From Flammeovirga agarivorans (GTDB lineage Bacteria > Bacteroidota > Bacteroidia > Cytophagales > Flammeovirgaceae), in the NCBI RefSeq assembly GCF_012641475.1, contig NZ_JABAIL010000004.1, positions 310,001 through 374,000 of the forward strand: a DNA stretch of 64,000 nt, read 5' to 3'. Each line of letters starts with the position of its first letter. The first letter of the stretch is position 1. The position numbers and the translations under genes were made by a program. The notes under the pieces are model-generated. The model was not told where the DNA came from. It saw only the letters and a program-made list of their open reading frames with translations, and searched no databases. Shown here one piece after another: positions 30,501 through 39,860 of this stretch.

Positions 30501-33500
30501 AGCCATTTCCATCCAACTGTGTTGTAAAATCAATTGTTGGGAATCTATGTAACAAAGTATCAGTACCGCCAAAGTCAATGGTACCATTAGAATTAAAATC
30601 CCAATCCCAGCGTACTATTTCGTCATCAGTAACAGGGGTGATAGTGGATAAATCATCAAATGATACACCATAACTTAAACAGTTATTTTGGTATGTAAAG
30701 TTAGCTGTTGGGTTTGCATTAACTATCACTGAGTCTTTAGCTGTTGTACTAAAGCAACCATCATTTGAAGTCACTCTCAATGCAACAGGGTAAACTCCTT
30801 GATTTGGAAAAGTATAAGTAGTCACACTATCAGTTGTAGTGATATCGTATGTTCCATCATTATCAATATCCCATTCAAACTGGGCAATTTGCTCATCATT
30901 GTATATTCCAAAGTCAGTATTTCTAGCATCCAAAGTAGTTGCTGACCCATTACAAACTTCATCATTAACAAAAGCTGCAACAGGAGTGGCATTATAAATG
31001 ACTCTGATGTCATCGGTCATCACACATTCACTAACATTCAGCTGATTGTTAGACGCATCATTTTTATCAATGTAATTAGCAATTATAGTTGCTTGAATGG
31101 TATATAATTTTCCATCACTATCATCAGGATCAATAGTAAATGGAGCAGTATCTATAGGACCATGATTAAAAATGACTTCAGAATCATGACCTCCATTAGC
31201 TTGGGTAATAGGATTACCATCCACAAACCATCGATACTGAAGTTCCCAATAATACATATACTCTGATGTTTCAATAGTATCAGAAGCATTAAAAGATCCA
31301 TTCCAAGAAAGGTCTTCAACATTTAAAGTATATGCCCCAGCATCTGTACATAAAGTTACATCAGGTGAAGAAATATCAGGACAATTTAAAATGGTCATAT
31401 CACCGGAATAATCAGCTGGATAGGAACACCCATTTTCATCTACAAAAGTAAGGCTAGGAGTAATTGTACTCATATTAGCATTACTAATTGTTGAAGGATA
31501 TACAAACACTTGAGAACTGTCTGTACCTAGTTGTCCATCACCAGAAGCCCAGTTATATATGGTATTGGTGATATCTGTGTTAGGGTCATCCACAGGAAAT
31601 GCCACCATTGTTGTCGAAGCAGGTTCGAAACCAATTTTCTTTAATATTTCATATGTACCAGAAGTACCACCAACAACAATAGTTACAGTATTTGATACAT
31701 CTTGACAACCATGATTATCAGTAACAGTTAGTACAGCATCATAAGAACCAGGAGAACTATAATAATGAGTTACACTACCAGAGTTGGTAGTAGCATCTAT
31801 GGTACCATCATTATCGAAGTCCCATTCCCATAAAGCTATATCAACATCATAGAGATTATCTGATAAATCTAAATCATCTCTTCTAGAAGTATTTCCGGCA
31901 GTTTCATCCGCTAAATCTGTAAAACTCACAAAACCAGGACATACCAAATTATATGTGTTGGGAGTGAAGTCTGCCGCTAAATCCCTCATAGTAGGAACCG
32001 TAAATGACAGAATTTGGTCATCAGAACAACCATTTTCATCCACCACTTGAATGGTTAAATTATAAGGACCTGCAGGCAAAGAAACCCTCACAGTGTCATT
32101 ATTAATCGAATTGGGAGTTACGGCACCGACACCAACGCCACCTGTAAATAGGTTGATGGTACTTGTGCTCAAATTATAGACTTCATTATCATCAAGATCA
32201 AGTGTTAACTCAGTAATTACTTCATCACAGACATAATCGAAAGCAACAAAGTTGTCATGAGGAAGGGGGAATGTGAAATCTGGTTTAGTTACAGTGATAT
32301 CATGAGTATATGAAGCAGAACATCCATTTATTGATAATTCTAATGTTATGGTGTGTGCTAAATTTTGAGGACTATTTGGAGATGAAAATACGATACCAGT
32401 TAAATCAGGAACGTTTCCAGAAATAGGTACAGTACCTGATGTTTGAGAGACACCATCTACGAACCATTCATAATCTGGTTGAGTGGGACTGTACATTAAA
32501 TTTTGCCCTTGAAAAGTAAGGTTGTCCCCAACACAAGCTGCGGCAAGTCCTGTTACATTTACCGAACCACCTGTAATTTGTATTGGCCCTAAGTTCTCAC
32601 TAAATGTACAACCTCCAACTGTAGTTACAGTAACAACACCGATATAAGAACCAGGTGTTGGAAAAGTAGTATTCACGATGCTATTATTTGAGCTAAAGCT
32701 AAATTGAATACTATTGTCAGCTGTATTTGTGAAAGTCCAATTGTACACTTGGCCAAGATTCCCGTCTCCGGCATCAAATTGTAAAATGCTATTTACACAA
32801 GTGCCTGAAGAGGTAGATGGAGAAGGTGATAAAACGGGTAATGGACCCGGCATAACAATGGTAGTGTCTTCAAAATCTGAACAACCTACGCCAGGTTCTG
32901 TTGCTGTGATTCTAATATCTACAACAGAACTTTCAGGTATTTCACCTTGAGGGTAACCAGTAAAAGTAGGGAAGGTGGCTTCTGATAAGAAGTTATAATT
33001 CTCATCTTTCGTAGATTGAGAAGTCCATGTAACTTCATCACTATTTCCGTTACCCGGTGGATCAATGGTTAATGTCCATTGATAGTCTGTATCTACTGTT
33101 CCTAATGAGTTATTGATGAATGACAAAGTTGTAGGTGCACAATCATCCAAAGTGATTTCATGTTCAGCTTCAGAAGGGTTTATCGTAATAGTTTCTGCAG
33201 TAGGATCACCTGCACAGCCATTGATTACTGCTCTAATTTCTACTGTAAAAGTACCTGGTAGTGCTGTTCTTGCACTATCCACAATATCGCCATAATAGAA
33301 TTGACCTAGACCAGTGTTACCAACAGTTACCCAATTTAAATTACTAGCATAACGATATTGGTAGACAATAGGGAATTCTCCAGACAGCCCCAATCCTAGA
33401 GTATCTGCATGGGTTGTTGTTGAAAAATTGACAGTTGTACCAATACAAATTGTAGATGGACTAAAATTTAATGTAGGATTATCAAAAACTTCACCCACTA

Positions 33501-35247
33501 AGTAATTAAAAGCCGGTGAAGAAAAAGTACATGCACTATTATCCCCAATTGGATCTAATGTAATGTTATGGTAAATGTCATAATCACCATGAGATAAATT
33601 GGTAAAAGTGAGTGGATTCACACTGTAATACGTAGTGTCATCATAGGTTTTATTAATCACCATCCATTCTTCAGTATCAACACTAAATGGGTTCGTTACT
33701 GTATTTGTATTTCGATCTTCCCATGTAACCGAAGAGGCAAACGAGTCACTTGAAGGTTCGCAAGCAAAATTTGCACCTGATACTCTTACATCTAATGGAG
33801 CGGAATAAACATCAATACTGTTCAAAGCACAATTATCATTGATGTCTCCTGTTTGTGCGTCAAAATACAGTTCAATGGTGTGAGAACCATAACCAGCAAC
33901 AGCAAGTGTATCAGTAGATTGATTAAATCCCGTAATTGTGGTACCATCAATAACCCAATAGTAATTTGCTACATTCTGTAGATTGATGGCATTAACGATT
34001 ACATTGAAATTTTCACTACAATAATCAGTGTTATTGGCAGCAATACTGATCCCTGCTTGTGGTAAAATAGGTACGGTTTGAACATCTGTAAATTGACAAC
34101 TATTGTCGGTTAATCCCTGAATAGTTGCCGAAATATTGACATTAATTGGGTTAGGGTTTGGGTTACTGTAAGTATGCGTTGCTACATCTCCAATAGCAAT
34201 TGTCTCTGTGTTCCCATCTCCCCAGTCCCATAATACTTGAAGACCAGAAAATAATGGATCTATTGTTCCAGGAGTGTAACTAACTACATGAGTATTACAG
34301 GTACCAGAAATAGATGCTGTACCATATAATGATGAGATATCTCTAAAGTAGATATTTTCTGTTTGTGTGGAAGTACCTGGACAATTATTGGCTTCACTAC
34401 TCAATGAAACTGTAAAATCAGTCCCATCAGAGCTATCAAATGTATGTTGAATGGCAGCAACATTCGTAGTATCAAACGTCCCATCACCCCAATCCCAAAA
34501 ATATGTAGGGGTCACATTTAAACCATCAGTGTCTATTGATGAAGCGGTAAATGTAATAGTTTGTGTAGAAGCACAGCTAATCGTTTGAGAAGTTGTAAAA
34601 GTAGATGTAAAAGGAGCTTGAACAGTTATATAACCAGCTTCATTTGCAATAAATTGACAACCATCAGTAGTTGTACCACTTAGTGCAACATCAAAAGAAC
34701 CGGAATTATTGATTGTAACTTTTGCGGAATCATTAACAACAGGGTATAATTGATTATCTACTAAAAAATTTAATGATGAAAAGGTTCCTGGAGTAATATT
34801 TACTAAAGTAATTTCTTCACCTACACAAATATTTCGTTTATCTGCATAAAATTGTCCGTCCGGCCTACTATAAACCTCAATAGCATTATTTGGAATTGTG
34901 GCTGTTACAGAACTTGTAGACCCTCCAAAAGTATCATCATATGTGACTCGAACCCCATAAATACCTGTAGAATTGAATTGATGATAGGGTTCAGCGAGAT
35001 TTGAAAATGGAGTGTAAGTAACACCATCATAAATCTCCCAATTATAATTCGAATATGTATGATTGAGCTGAGGAGAAATAATAAATTGCAAAGCAACACC
35101 TCCACATCCACTGATAACAGTATTAGGATCTGTCTCAGTAGAACCTTGATAGACTCTATGTATAGTTTGCCCTAAAAGAGCATTGGCTAAAAGAGTTAGT
35201 GTCAAAGTTAGAATCAGCAGTAATGATCGTAATAACGCTTTCGTCAT
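18595..35247 (-). CDS. Giant secreted repeat protein with T9SS type B C-terminal domain, 5550 aa
   Basis: Signal peptide at 1-26 (MTKALLRSLLLILTLTLTLL). PKD-like domains carry WDWGDG/WDFDNDG motifs near 248, 340, 1145, 1457, 1550 and 1677. About 32 modules of roughly 104 residues run from about 1730 to 5045. Two more PKD-like domains lie near 5080 and 5172, then WSTGQTT/WNTGET-type Ig-like domains. The last 95 residues are the gliding-motility-associated C-terminal domain (NAFTPNGDGNNDEF, HIYNNWGESIF, GNGWNGTYKG, GSYTYTIRY), the type B signal for secretion by the type IX system. Each module follows C..., PFGxExIxGFxYxW..., GG..., FYRTPxI. The protein is presumably a surface filament or adhesin. 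No catalytic domain is seen and the frame is uninterrupted. A PorP/SprF gene lies directly upstream on the same strand. Confidence 0.93.
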   Translation of the reverse strand: MTKALLRSLLLILTLTLTLLANALLGQTIHRVYQGSTETDPNTVISGCGGVALQFIISPQLNHTYSNYNWEIYDGVTYTPFSNLAEPYHQFNSTGIYGVRVTYDDTFGGSTSSVTATIPNNAIEVYSRPDGQFYADKRNICVGEEITLVNITPGTFSSLNFLVDNQLYPVVNDSAKVTINNSGSFDVALSGTTTDGCQFIANEAGYITVQAPFTSTFTTSQTISCASTQTITFTASSIDTDGLNVTPTYFWDWGDGTFDTTNVAAIQHTFDSSDGTDFTVSLSSEANNCPGTSTQTENIYFRDISSLYGTASISGTCNTHVVSYTPGTIDPLFSGLQVLWDWGDGNTETIAIGDVATHTYSNPNPNPINVNISATIQGLTDNSCQFTDVQTVPILPQAGISIAANNTDYCSENFNVIVNAINLQNVANYYWVIDGTTITGFNQSTDTLAVAGYGSHTIELYFDAQTGDINDNCALNSIDVYSAPLDVRVSGANFACEPSSDSFASSVTWEDRNTNTVTNPFSVDTEEWMVINKTYDDTTYYSVNPLTFTNLSHGDYDIYHNITLDPIGDNSACTFSSPAFNYLVGEVFDNPTLNFSPSTICIGTTVNFSTTTHADTLGLGLSGEFPIVYQYRYASNLNWVTVGNTGLGQFYYGDIVDSARTALPGTFTVEIRAVINGCAGDPTAETITINPSEAEHEITLDDCAPTTLSFINNSLGTVDTDYQWTLTIDPPGNGNSDEVTWTSQSTKDENYNFLSEATFPTFTGYPQGEIPESSVVDIRITATEPGVGCSDFEDTTIVMPGPLPVLSPSPSTSSGTCVNSILQFDAGDGNLGQVYNWTFTNTADNSIQFSFSSNNSIVNTTFPTPGSYIGVVTVTTVGGCTFSENLGPIQITGGSVNVTGLAAACVGDNLTFQGQNLMYSPTQPDYEWFVDGVSQTSGTVPISGNVPDLTGIVFSSPNSPQNLAHTITLELSINGCSASYTHDITVTKPDFTFPLPHDNFVAFDYVCDEVITELTLDLDDNEVYNLSTSTINLFTGGVGVGAVTPNSINNDTVRVSLPAGPYNLTIQVVDENGCSDDQILSFTVPTMRDLAADFTPNTYNLVCPGFVSFTDLADETAGNTSRRDDLDLSDNLYDVDIALWEWDFDNDGTIDATTNSGSVTHYYSSPGSYDAVLTVTDNHGCQDVSNTVTIVVGGTSGTYEILKKIGFEPASTTMVAFPVDDPNTDITNTIYNWASGDGQLGTDSSQVFVYPSTISNANMSTITPSLTFVDENGCSYPADYSGDMTILNCPDISSPDVTLCTDAGAYTLNVEDLSWNGSFNASDTIETSEYMYYWELQYRWFVDGNPITQANGGHDSEVIFNHGPIDTAPFTIDPDDSDGKLYTIQATIIANYIDKNDASNNQLNVSECVMTDDIRVIYNATPVAAFVNDEVCNGSATTLDARNTDFGIYNDEQIAQFEWDIDNDGTYDITTTDSVTTYTFPNQGVYPVALRVTSNDGCFSTTAKDSVIVNANPTANFTYQNNCLSYGVSFDDLSTITPVTDDEIVRWDWDFNSNGTIDFGGTDTLLHRFPTIDFTTQLDGNGSLIGFDQVLTTTLTVTTNKGCTHTFTPTADSTLVYIFQEPDAGLSAQRLNNPVANEVCLGQTMQFTDQSTIDNSNLNPFITAGDLPANVNDITTWLWEFGDGNISTVADPQHDYASTGTYTVKLRVTSARGCTDIDSITVYVRENPDPEIGQDSIIVNDTTTVQLRPLANDSTNFAYLWTKLSGPTNGNITESALNIHNATVDVDEPDFNTGESIIDVRYQLQVTDNNHPTACSTLDTVDVQIHRMPVINLDTTLVDCGVTASYLAKPFGSETIAGFTYTWSNAFTNGGTINITNTSLQDFTVTPNTFDNGSSRIHTKFYIDVVNTIGGADRDSIEFYFYRSPDFSSLSYNYQECNTPARNLYEVNFSPFGSEVLPHNEDYDYTWSMSNNAIDHNIDPTFLTVLVNQVTASDTSQNLSLDIFEDYFVDDSVNLWFDINLHVENTHSNTCLNDTTFRVEIERRPRDFTLVDTRLDSCGLSVTLNHHTETLNFNYRWQLRNPSPGFGGTLPTDTNAQIRTITFTDADFATGAHVFEVTANNRVRKMALGGADAIPHCGINRDLLLRFYRTPDIVFTETKAGGNPCAKDAEISSGSEIIPGFDYSWTQTSITGGVLNEDALTNKDINVSVSSWDLNSTVITATYELRVENSASPTCFDVESYTINFFRTPEITYNPTPLACELNDTITANSEALNGATFYWNVNSLTGGSIDTVNIGNQYLIEVDTFATGSHRLDAQYQLIIDNTTLSSCDDDTTFNIAFFRTPEITFSQTRTDSCASTNTLKPFGNETISGYNYQWRELYVNGGTINASSLTGQDLTVDVTSFNQDTAFVVVAYELTVQNTDATGCSDIDTVEFQFYRTPSLSNYSQLMPLNSCGLMGEVYPLGTTEVINHGDGFDYSWTFDSVTGAGADGVTLSNATLDSILSKANEQNFMLDMPITEFASGSNEIQLSLDLHIEHSDANVTCQTDTTIVISYKRPPVIAMQTIKSDSCAYTTTLQPFGLETINGFDYQWSIASISGYDGNDGDVSNDLSVGNLSTNQDLTITITDDDFIDNESKIVIALELDVANNLDPSNTSCQDMAVDTLVFYRTPIIDAGFSFIKAANCDHIGTSEPFATNINGFSYVWMPVTVSGGNVNHTSLSDRQITIDVDSFSTNSLQIDGLYRLRVFNTEVPSCYDEEDINFEFYRTPEITFSQQVVNCASIDSSITFSTMNEAFINAGESFSWHLDNITGGTIDSTNNNSSFIVDVKTFDTDAAQIDLQYSVSISNSSSHTCDDDTTFNVTFYRAPEIEFLSARTDSCSQTEIMEAFNGEAIPLFDRTWRQISVSGGTVIQNSANNDDILNVSVDAFDLNAATITVQYELTATNSLSPTCSDIDTVEFNLYRSPNFTAYTQTDPLGLCGGTFHSFPLGNTEIINHGDGFDYTWTLDASSVSGAIDGTLISSVLDSITAQENIQNFELTIPDSAYALGSNMISFNMDLNVQHSNSNLICSSTDTTILFQFYRYPDISIVEDKLDSCALTSTLQPFGSESIAGFNYAWNITSINGYDGSDYSVGDTYNTQNTTFTVTDDDFVNNESHIEITLQLTAVNTLATADPTCSNTVNYTLNFYRTPDIDTPFLSSKLNNCDYNGTAAPFPNDVNGYVYIWTLDSIRNGALNDNASSMQRELTVSVDSFNTLESIIHAYYKLRVINTLSNQCFDEDTISFKFYRTPEMMLTNMTGACQSSILVESHNAMLNDVDFDWTQLSLTGGTITSTPAVLDGNRSVTFSVSSFNSGQSQIDASYNITMLNSGESMCDDDTTFMFSLFREPEINITYSRASSDSCDAALTLYPFANENITGFANTWSQVSINGGNVNHSSLTDENLTVTVDTFALHSTRIDTRYLIETFNVNSPACEDSMSLATTFYRQANFTAFVEERTEDCGLTVDFYPLGKQENIQHNDGFDYNWTLNTSGISGAGSDGNTLPQAVLDSITAQINSQNLSITLPMDAFAPGSNTIEIPFNIEISNTYQNSCVSDLDTTMIFYRPATINIAQSLAGCGIENIITSYGNENVASSFDFTWTINPVGGTISNSSLNGQDLTLNNPVFNSGSDTILVDVTLQVENNALSFTPGVTSCEADTAFRFYFYRQPVLNLAQTITSCDTLNLLTTFGSEVIAGYNYNWDSVNVLGGQLNIGSGYSKTTQNIELLKSLYDSGSHRIDVSYTVSASNSDTLGNTLCTDTENVSFSIFRVPDINVVQSLTAGDCGNQNDISLFGNELISGYNVIWSEVSVNGGSINLSSNSNQNVTFDTPQFDPTSNQIDVTYTVSVTNSDSPTCTDSETVSFTFYRTPDPTISTISSVCSSNSITLQTVENYVPQFNYTWNLLNITPDHNPNAEGLSAPMVSQVNNTYVLNTPIDQEGFFPTGAAMMTYQYEVMVENSISTLCQERDTIDAVFYRNPIISATQSLDSTLCQQVNVIRPFNTEVIPNFDYTWNQVSVSGGTIDTTHINNGQDVSFSVVSFDSLSHRIDVSYSVDVSNTLSGCSDSETFTFTFFRTPLTDLSMLNLSPVCRGTSVSLFPMEAENTGYNYTWNRISILSDDGTDLLSAGIYPLESGLNTHTITLDHNPAFPNSTVRVTAIYELQVMNMDNGCTTTDQVTVVFDREAMLSLTANNFNVCDDINLTLQTIEPRTDNYDFNWSIDTIFTDNNASITTLNNIDTSTAGALTIDADPSDFPDGASLITATFNVQTDNHLNTNCTADTAYTLEFARKPMISFTDNHAECALDTVTVKPFGNEVINGYDYTWSISSIDGFNGSNADIINGQTNNQNFSLHFEDDDFTVGRSQIEITLDLNVNNPNGSSCGDNAQHTLVFFRVPHINFTATKASNDSCANQITISPFSETISDYTYQWTKISETNGTVAEVNSTVRDLVVNTPNFNQGETQIDVLYELQVINTNPNASSPCITTEQVGISFFKTPVVPTHLLTSAIGCGVNGSLKALTFPITDSQVNNYVFDWTINSTSGGTIDTLSTYDSLHIDRLTFDHGSGTVSVDVDVMAGNAYQPSSCFTTRNETLEFYRTPEITLSPDQADQCETGNIVITTGEELVSDFDYNWSYSISDDLSLNTGTVDTTSSGSGGHMLTFSNPTFPTGASYIEISATLNTSHRVGSCSDTETVTIRFHKQPTVSLISSPIVSCETGFITINPTQAEVNNFTYTWERTLITSDVSDNTGASIVETPSGSGYQMRLIDPEFPNGAAQVTARYKLTISNPSNPYCLTVRDSIDVTFFRSPDTSLGDDVQASCNASQITVSPTNEESIDNFNYTWRIDQVDTDIQTYDSRANVSLSSMSIYNPQLIVNTIPADASYVRAFITLETENSFNNCGTSTDQMGVTFLRTPTVTLPQTGLQGCDTHVYSLAPSEVQWSGMDYSWSLINISGGSIATQSNLDTYNATFANPTFNSGSYMVTADVVLTVNNKLDASCRSSDTTTIQFYRTPVANINVQNGFGCEGETVYFLTDNSIALEPGSIFEWDFDNNGSYEIQSYGDTTHIFGSIGTHTVNLRITSPSGCVSNIDSQNVEVYEVPTPSFTTSDICIGDIAAFNNTTPQLSSSGDNRITSIKWDFDYDENSAPDFTNSSTHPTYQYPTSGTFAVLVEVTNAGGCSATFMDSITVHALPVITMDDDIWICQDAAATITPQVDVPVTYSWSTGQTTQSIDIAPSEETTYTLTVTNEYGCVNSKAVTVHIVPDVVQDFVQESCETDPITFDGRIPEYPGVVQTFEWSTGETSATIDVLETGTYSLRTIVEHESGTICEFNHEYQATFHPNPGKVLEDTTFCFEFGDVLDVAAIEGDNFSYEWNTGETSRVITKDRSGVFTVLVIDETHATRCSTMDTIHVNQICPARMNAPNAFTPNGDGNNDEFLLEPAYAVDIDLHIYNNWGESIFHKEYTNSFEAGTRGNGWNGTYKGAQMMSGSYTYTIRYVSQKDGSVNEKTGQILLIR

Positions 35248-35456
35248 ATGGGTTAAGTAGTTCTAGTAGCAGTAATCAAAAGAAAGTTAGGTCTTTCCTT
35301 ATAAGCAACTTGGGTTATAGATAATTCGCTTTGGGTGTATTTTAATTATACGTATTCATACAATAATGATCCATATTTAATTTAATGAAAATCAAATAGG
35401 ATCATTGTAGTGATGTAAGTAATATCTTGAAAGAGAATAAAAAAATTGTACTATTC

Positions 35457-36521
35457 TTATAATAAAGGAGATGGACAAGGTAAATCCATTGGTTTTCTTT
35501 TTGGTTTCTTTTTATAGTCCTTGTATAGATTAAAAGTATATTGAAGACTAATTTCGTGAGAATTAGCATGTTGTTGAGGTAAGTCAGATAGTGTTACATC
35601 ATAACTATATCCAAAATTAAGGTTTCCGACTTTTATACCTGTCAAAATAACAACAGCATCATGGTTTACTGCATTGTCTTTTTCAGCTCCTTTTATTAAT
35701 GGTAAACCTCTGTACCATACACCAACTAATAGGGGTTGGTAATGGAAATACATACCTAAACTCAGTTGATCATTTTTACCTTGAGATTGATAATGCATTG
35801 CGAATGTAAATGATTTTCGATGGTAATCGGGGATATGTGTATGATGCCCTTTAAATTCTAATGGTATCATATACCCAGCTTCAATAGATACTCTTACTGG
35901 CAGGTAAGCTTGCTCTCCAATGAATGAAATATTAGGAGTATTTACATGATATAGTCCCAAACCAACCCAATATTTTTCTCCATACAACATGGCTCCAGTA
36001 TTTACATCTGCATAACCTACTTGGGTATGAACAAATGGTTCGTTTGTTCCTCCGCCCGTAAAACCAAAGGAATCTAGCTGATCGTTGAAAACTAATGATG
36101 ATAAATCAAGTTTATTTTGTCCGTAACCAACCTGTAAGCCAACATTAAGGCCAACATACTTTGAAATAGGAATAGTATAAGAGCCAGACACAGTAAAAGT
36201 AGAATGCTGTAATGGAGTTCCTTCATTTACACCATAGCTGTCATTTTTTATATATCCTCCGAGTGAAAATCTTTTATACTTAAAATTGTGATCAAATGAT
36301 GCCATAAAAGACTGTATTCCAGCAGGTAATCCTACCCATTGGTTTCGATAATTGATGATGGCTCGTGTTTCCTGACTTGATCCTGTTAGGGCAGGATTAA
36401 GGTATAATGGTGTAGCATAGTATTGTGAAAACTGAGTGTCTTGTCCGAATAAATAACTGCTTGTGAGTATGCTGGTTGTGAGAAAGATAAAGCAGAAATA
36501 GTTTTTAAAATTAGGTCTCAT
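35457..36521 (-). CDS. PorP/SprF family type IX secretion membrane protein, 354 aa
   Basis: Signal peptide, then the family hallmark QDTQFSQYYATPLYLNPALTG, followed by RAIINYRNQW and an outer-membrane beta-barrel pattern through to the C-terminus (LNFGYSYDVTLSDL, HEISLQYTFNLYK). PorP/SprF proteins work with the type IX secretion system and are usually encoded next to a large type B substrate, for which they are needed for surface attachment (SprF/SprB in Flavobacterium). Here the gene lies 209 bases upstream of the giant type B protein on the same strand, so a dedicated pair is likely. A short proline-rich cytosolic-like tail (KKKPKRKPMDLPCPSPLL) follows the barrel and is slightly unusual. 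Confidence 0.92.
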   Translation of the reverse strand: MRPNFKNYFCFIFLTTSILTSSYLFGQDTQFSQYYATPLYLNPALTGSSQETRAIINYRNQWVGLPAGIQSFMASFDHNFKYKRFSLGGYIKNDSYGVNEGTPLQHSTFTVSGSYTIPISKYVGLNVGLQVGYGQNKLDLSSLVFNDQLDSFGFTGGGTNEPFVHTQVGYADVNTGAMLYGEKYWVGLGLYHVNTPNISFIGEQAYLPVRVSIEAGYMIPLEFKGHHTHIPDYHRKSFTFAMHYQSQGKNDQLSLGMYFHYQPLLVGVWYRGLPLIKGAEKDNAVNHDAVVILTGIKVGNLNFGYSYDVTLSDLPQQHANSHEISLQYTFNLYKDYKKKPKRKPMDLPCPSPLL

Positions 36522-36769
36522 AAGTAATTAGGTGATTTACTTACAAAACGTATTCTGAAAAAAAATCGTTTCTTCTAAATTGTATTACAACTTACGTCTG
36601 CAGAGTTTTTTTCGAAATTCAGTTGTAAAAAAAAGTTTCATTATTTTTGTATTATTTTGAGTCTCTTCTTACTAGTGATATTTTGATAAGTAATATTGTT
36701 AATTGTAGAAATAGTACTTTTTGAAAGTGATAATTTCCTTTTTGTATTGATATCAAACATTTGTGTAAC
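36522..36769. other. Intergenic stretch without recognised gene
   Basis: The gap between the acyltransferase and porP is 308 bases. Apart from the terminator at 36770-36803 it holds only AT-rich sequence. A TATTTTTG element on the plus strand (36642-36649) has no correctly spaced -33 box and no downstream plus-strand gene. A TACGTTTTG on the minus strand (36544-36552), one base off the -7 consensus, could belong to the porP promoter. Confidence 0.5.
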
Positions 36770-36803
36770 AAAAAAACTGATCTCAATTTCTTGAAATCAG
36801 TTC
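36770..36803 (-). terminator. Rho-independent terminator after acyltransferase gene
   Basis: On the minus strand AACTGAT / ATCAGTT encloses a 14-base loop and is followed by seven T. Confidence 0.75.
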
Positions 36804-36829
36804 TTCAAAACTAGAATAAAATTCATTTT

Positions 36830-37774
36830 TTAGGAATTGCTTACTTCTTCTTCTTGTTTGGTCTTCCATCTTTCATGGAACCAAACCCATTGGTCAGGAG
36901 CTTCGCGTATAAATTTTTCAAGTGCCAATGACATATTTTGAGTATTGGTCTTAATATCTTCTTTTAAGTTTCCAGTTTTCTCAAGAGGAACTTCAGGTCT
37001 AAATTCTAGTAAATGCTTACCATTACTTTGTAATTTTATCGAAGCAGGAATAATTGCTGAATCCGCTTTTAACGCTAATGTAGCAGCGCCAATAGGAGTA
37101 GCAGCAGGTTTTCCAAAGAAGTCTACAAAAGTATTTTGAACTTTATCAGTATCTTGATCAATAAGCAAAAAAGCTAAACCGCCATCTTTCAACTTTTTGA
37201 ACATTTTAATACTTCCTCTAGGATCAGATCTTTCAACAAAGTCAGCTTGGTCATTTTTATTATGCCTTCTCGTCTTTACTACAAGATCATTTAATTTTTC
37301 ATCATGTAGCTTAGCACCAATTGCGATACAAGGATAATTACTCATACTAAGATAAAAACCTACCATATCGAAAGCACCTCTATGACAGGTCAATAAAATT
37401 ACTCCTTTACCTTTATTGTAAGCATCAATTAGATGTTGTTCACCCTCGACTTCCATTACAGCAGTCAATTCTTCTCTTGTTCTAATAGAAGGGTAACGTA
37501 CAATATCCGTAAAGTTTTTACCTAAATTAGAAAAAACCTTCTTTGCTATATTTTGTATTTCAGCATCACTAAGCTCATTTTCATAAGCATATTTGAGATG
37601 CTTTAAGGTTAGGTCTCTTGTTTTAGGCATAATGTAGTACACTAAACCTCCAAGTTTTCCAAAAGACCACATTAACATATTTCTTGATGCCCAATTAGCG
37701 AGTTTTATTAACCCTTTGATTAATTGATATAAAAGTTCGTATTTAACTTTTTTCCAACCCTTATGTTGACTCAT
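36830..37774 (-). CDS. Lysophospholipid / lipid A biosynthesis acyltransferase (LpxL/HtrB-like), 314 aa
   Basis: LABLAT-type acyltransferase. The HX4D catalytic motif is HRGAFD (His131, Asp136). It is followed by the RSDPRGSIKMFKKLKDGG segment and LLIDQDTDK, matching the family's conserved blocks, then FFGKPAATPIGAATLALK. One N-terminal hydrophobic segment (about 30-50) would anchor it to the cytoplasmic face of the inner membrane. The likely role is transfer of a secondary acyl chain to lipid A; in Bacteroidota some relatives make ornithine or glycine lipids instead. It lies downstream of gyrB, but a strong terminator separates them. The basic C-terminal RWKTKQEEE fits. Confidence 0.87.
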   Translation of the reverse strand: MSQHKGWKKVKYELLYQLIKGLIKLANWASRNMLMWSFGKLGGLVYYIMPKTRDLTLKHLKYAYENELSDAEIQNIAKKVFSNLGKNFTDIVRYPSIRTREELTAVMEVEGEQHLIDAYNKGKGVILLTCHRGAFDMVGFYLSMSNYPCIAIGAKLHDEKLNDLVVKTRRHNKNDQADFVERSDPRGSIKMFKKLKDGGLAFLLIDQDTDKVQNTFVDFFGKPAATPIGAATLALKADSAIIPASIKLQSNGKHLLEFRPEVPLEKTGNLKEDIKTNTQNMSLALEKFIREAPDQWVWFHERWKTKQEEEVSNS

Positions 37775-37792
37775 TAATATATATCTTAAATG

Positions 37793-37823
37793 TAAAAAGG
37801 CAACGAACCTCCGTCCGTTGCCT
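37793..37823 (-). terminator. Rho-independent terminator after gyrB
   Basis: On the minus strand GGCAACG / CGTTGCC is followed by TTTTT, between the gyrB stop and the acyltransferase start. Confidence 0.8.
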
Positions 37824-37846
37824 GAATATTTATTGATAGCTATTGG

Positions 37847-39839
<1,993 letters not shown>

Positions 39840-39860
39840 CCCCTAATAGGGTCTAAAAAC

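Noticed and set aside
18963-35111. Many plus- and minus-strand ORFs of 60-91 codons inside the giant gene
   Set aside because: They arise from the repeated, AT-rich coding sequence and follow no domain pattern.
18595-35247. CRISPR or tandem DNA repeat signal in the giant gene
   Set aside because: The periodicity is at protein level (about 104 residues); the DNA copies are diverged and lack CRISPR-sized repeats or spacers.
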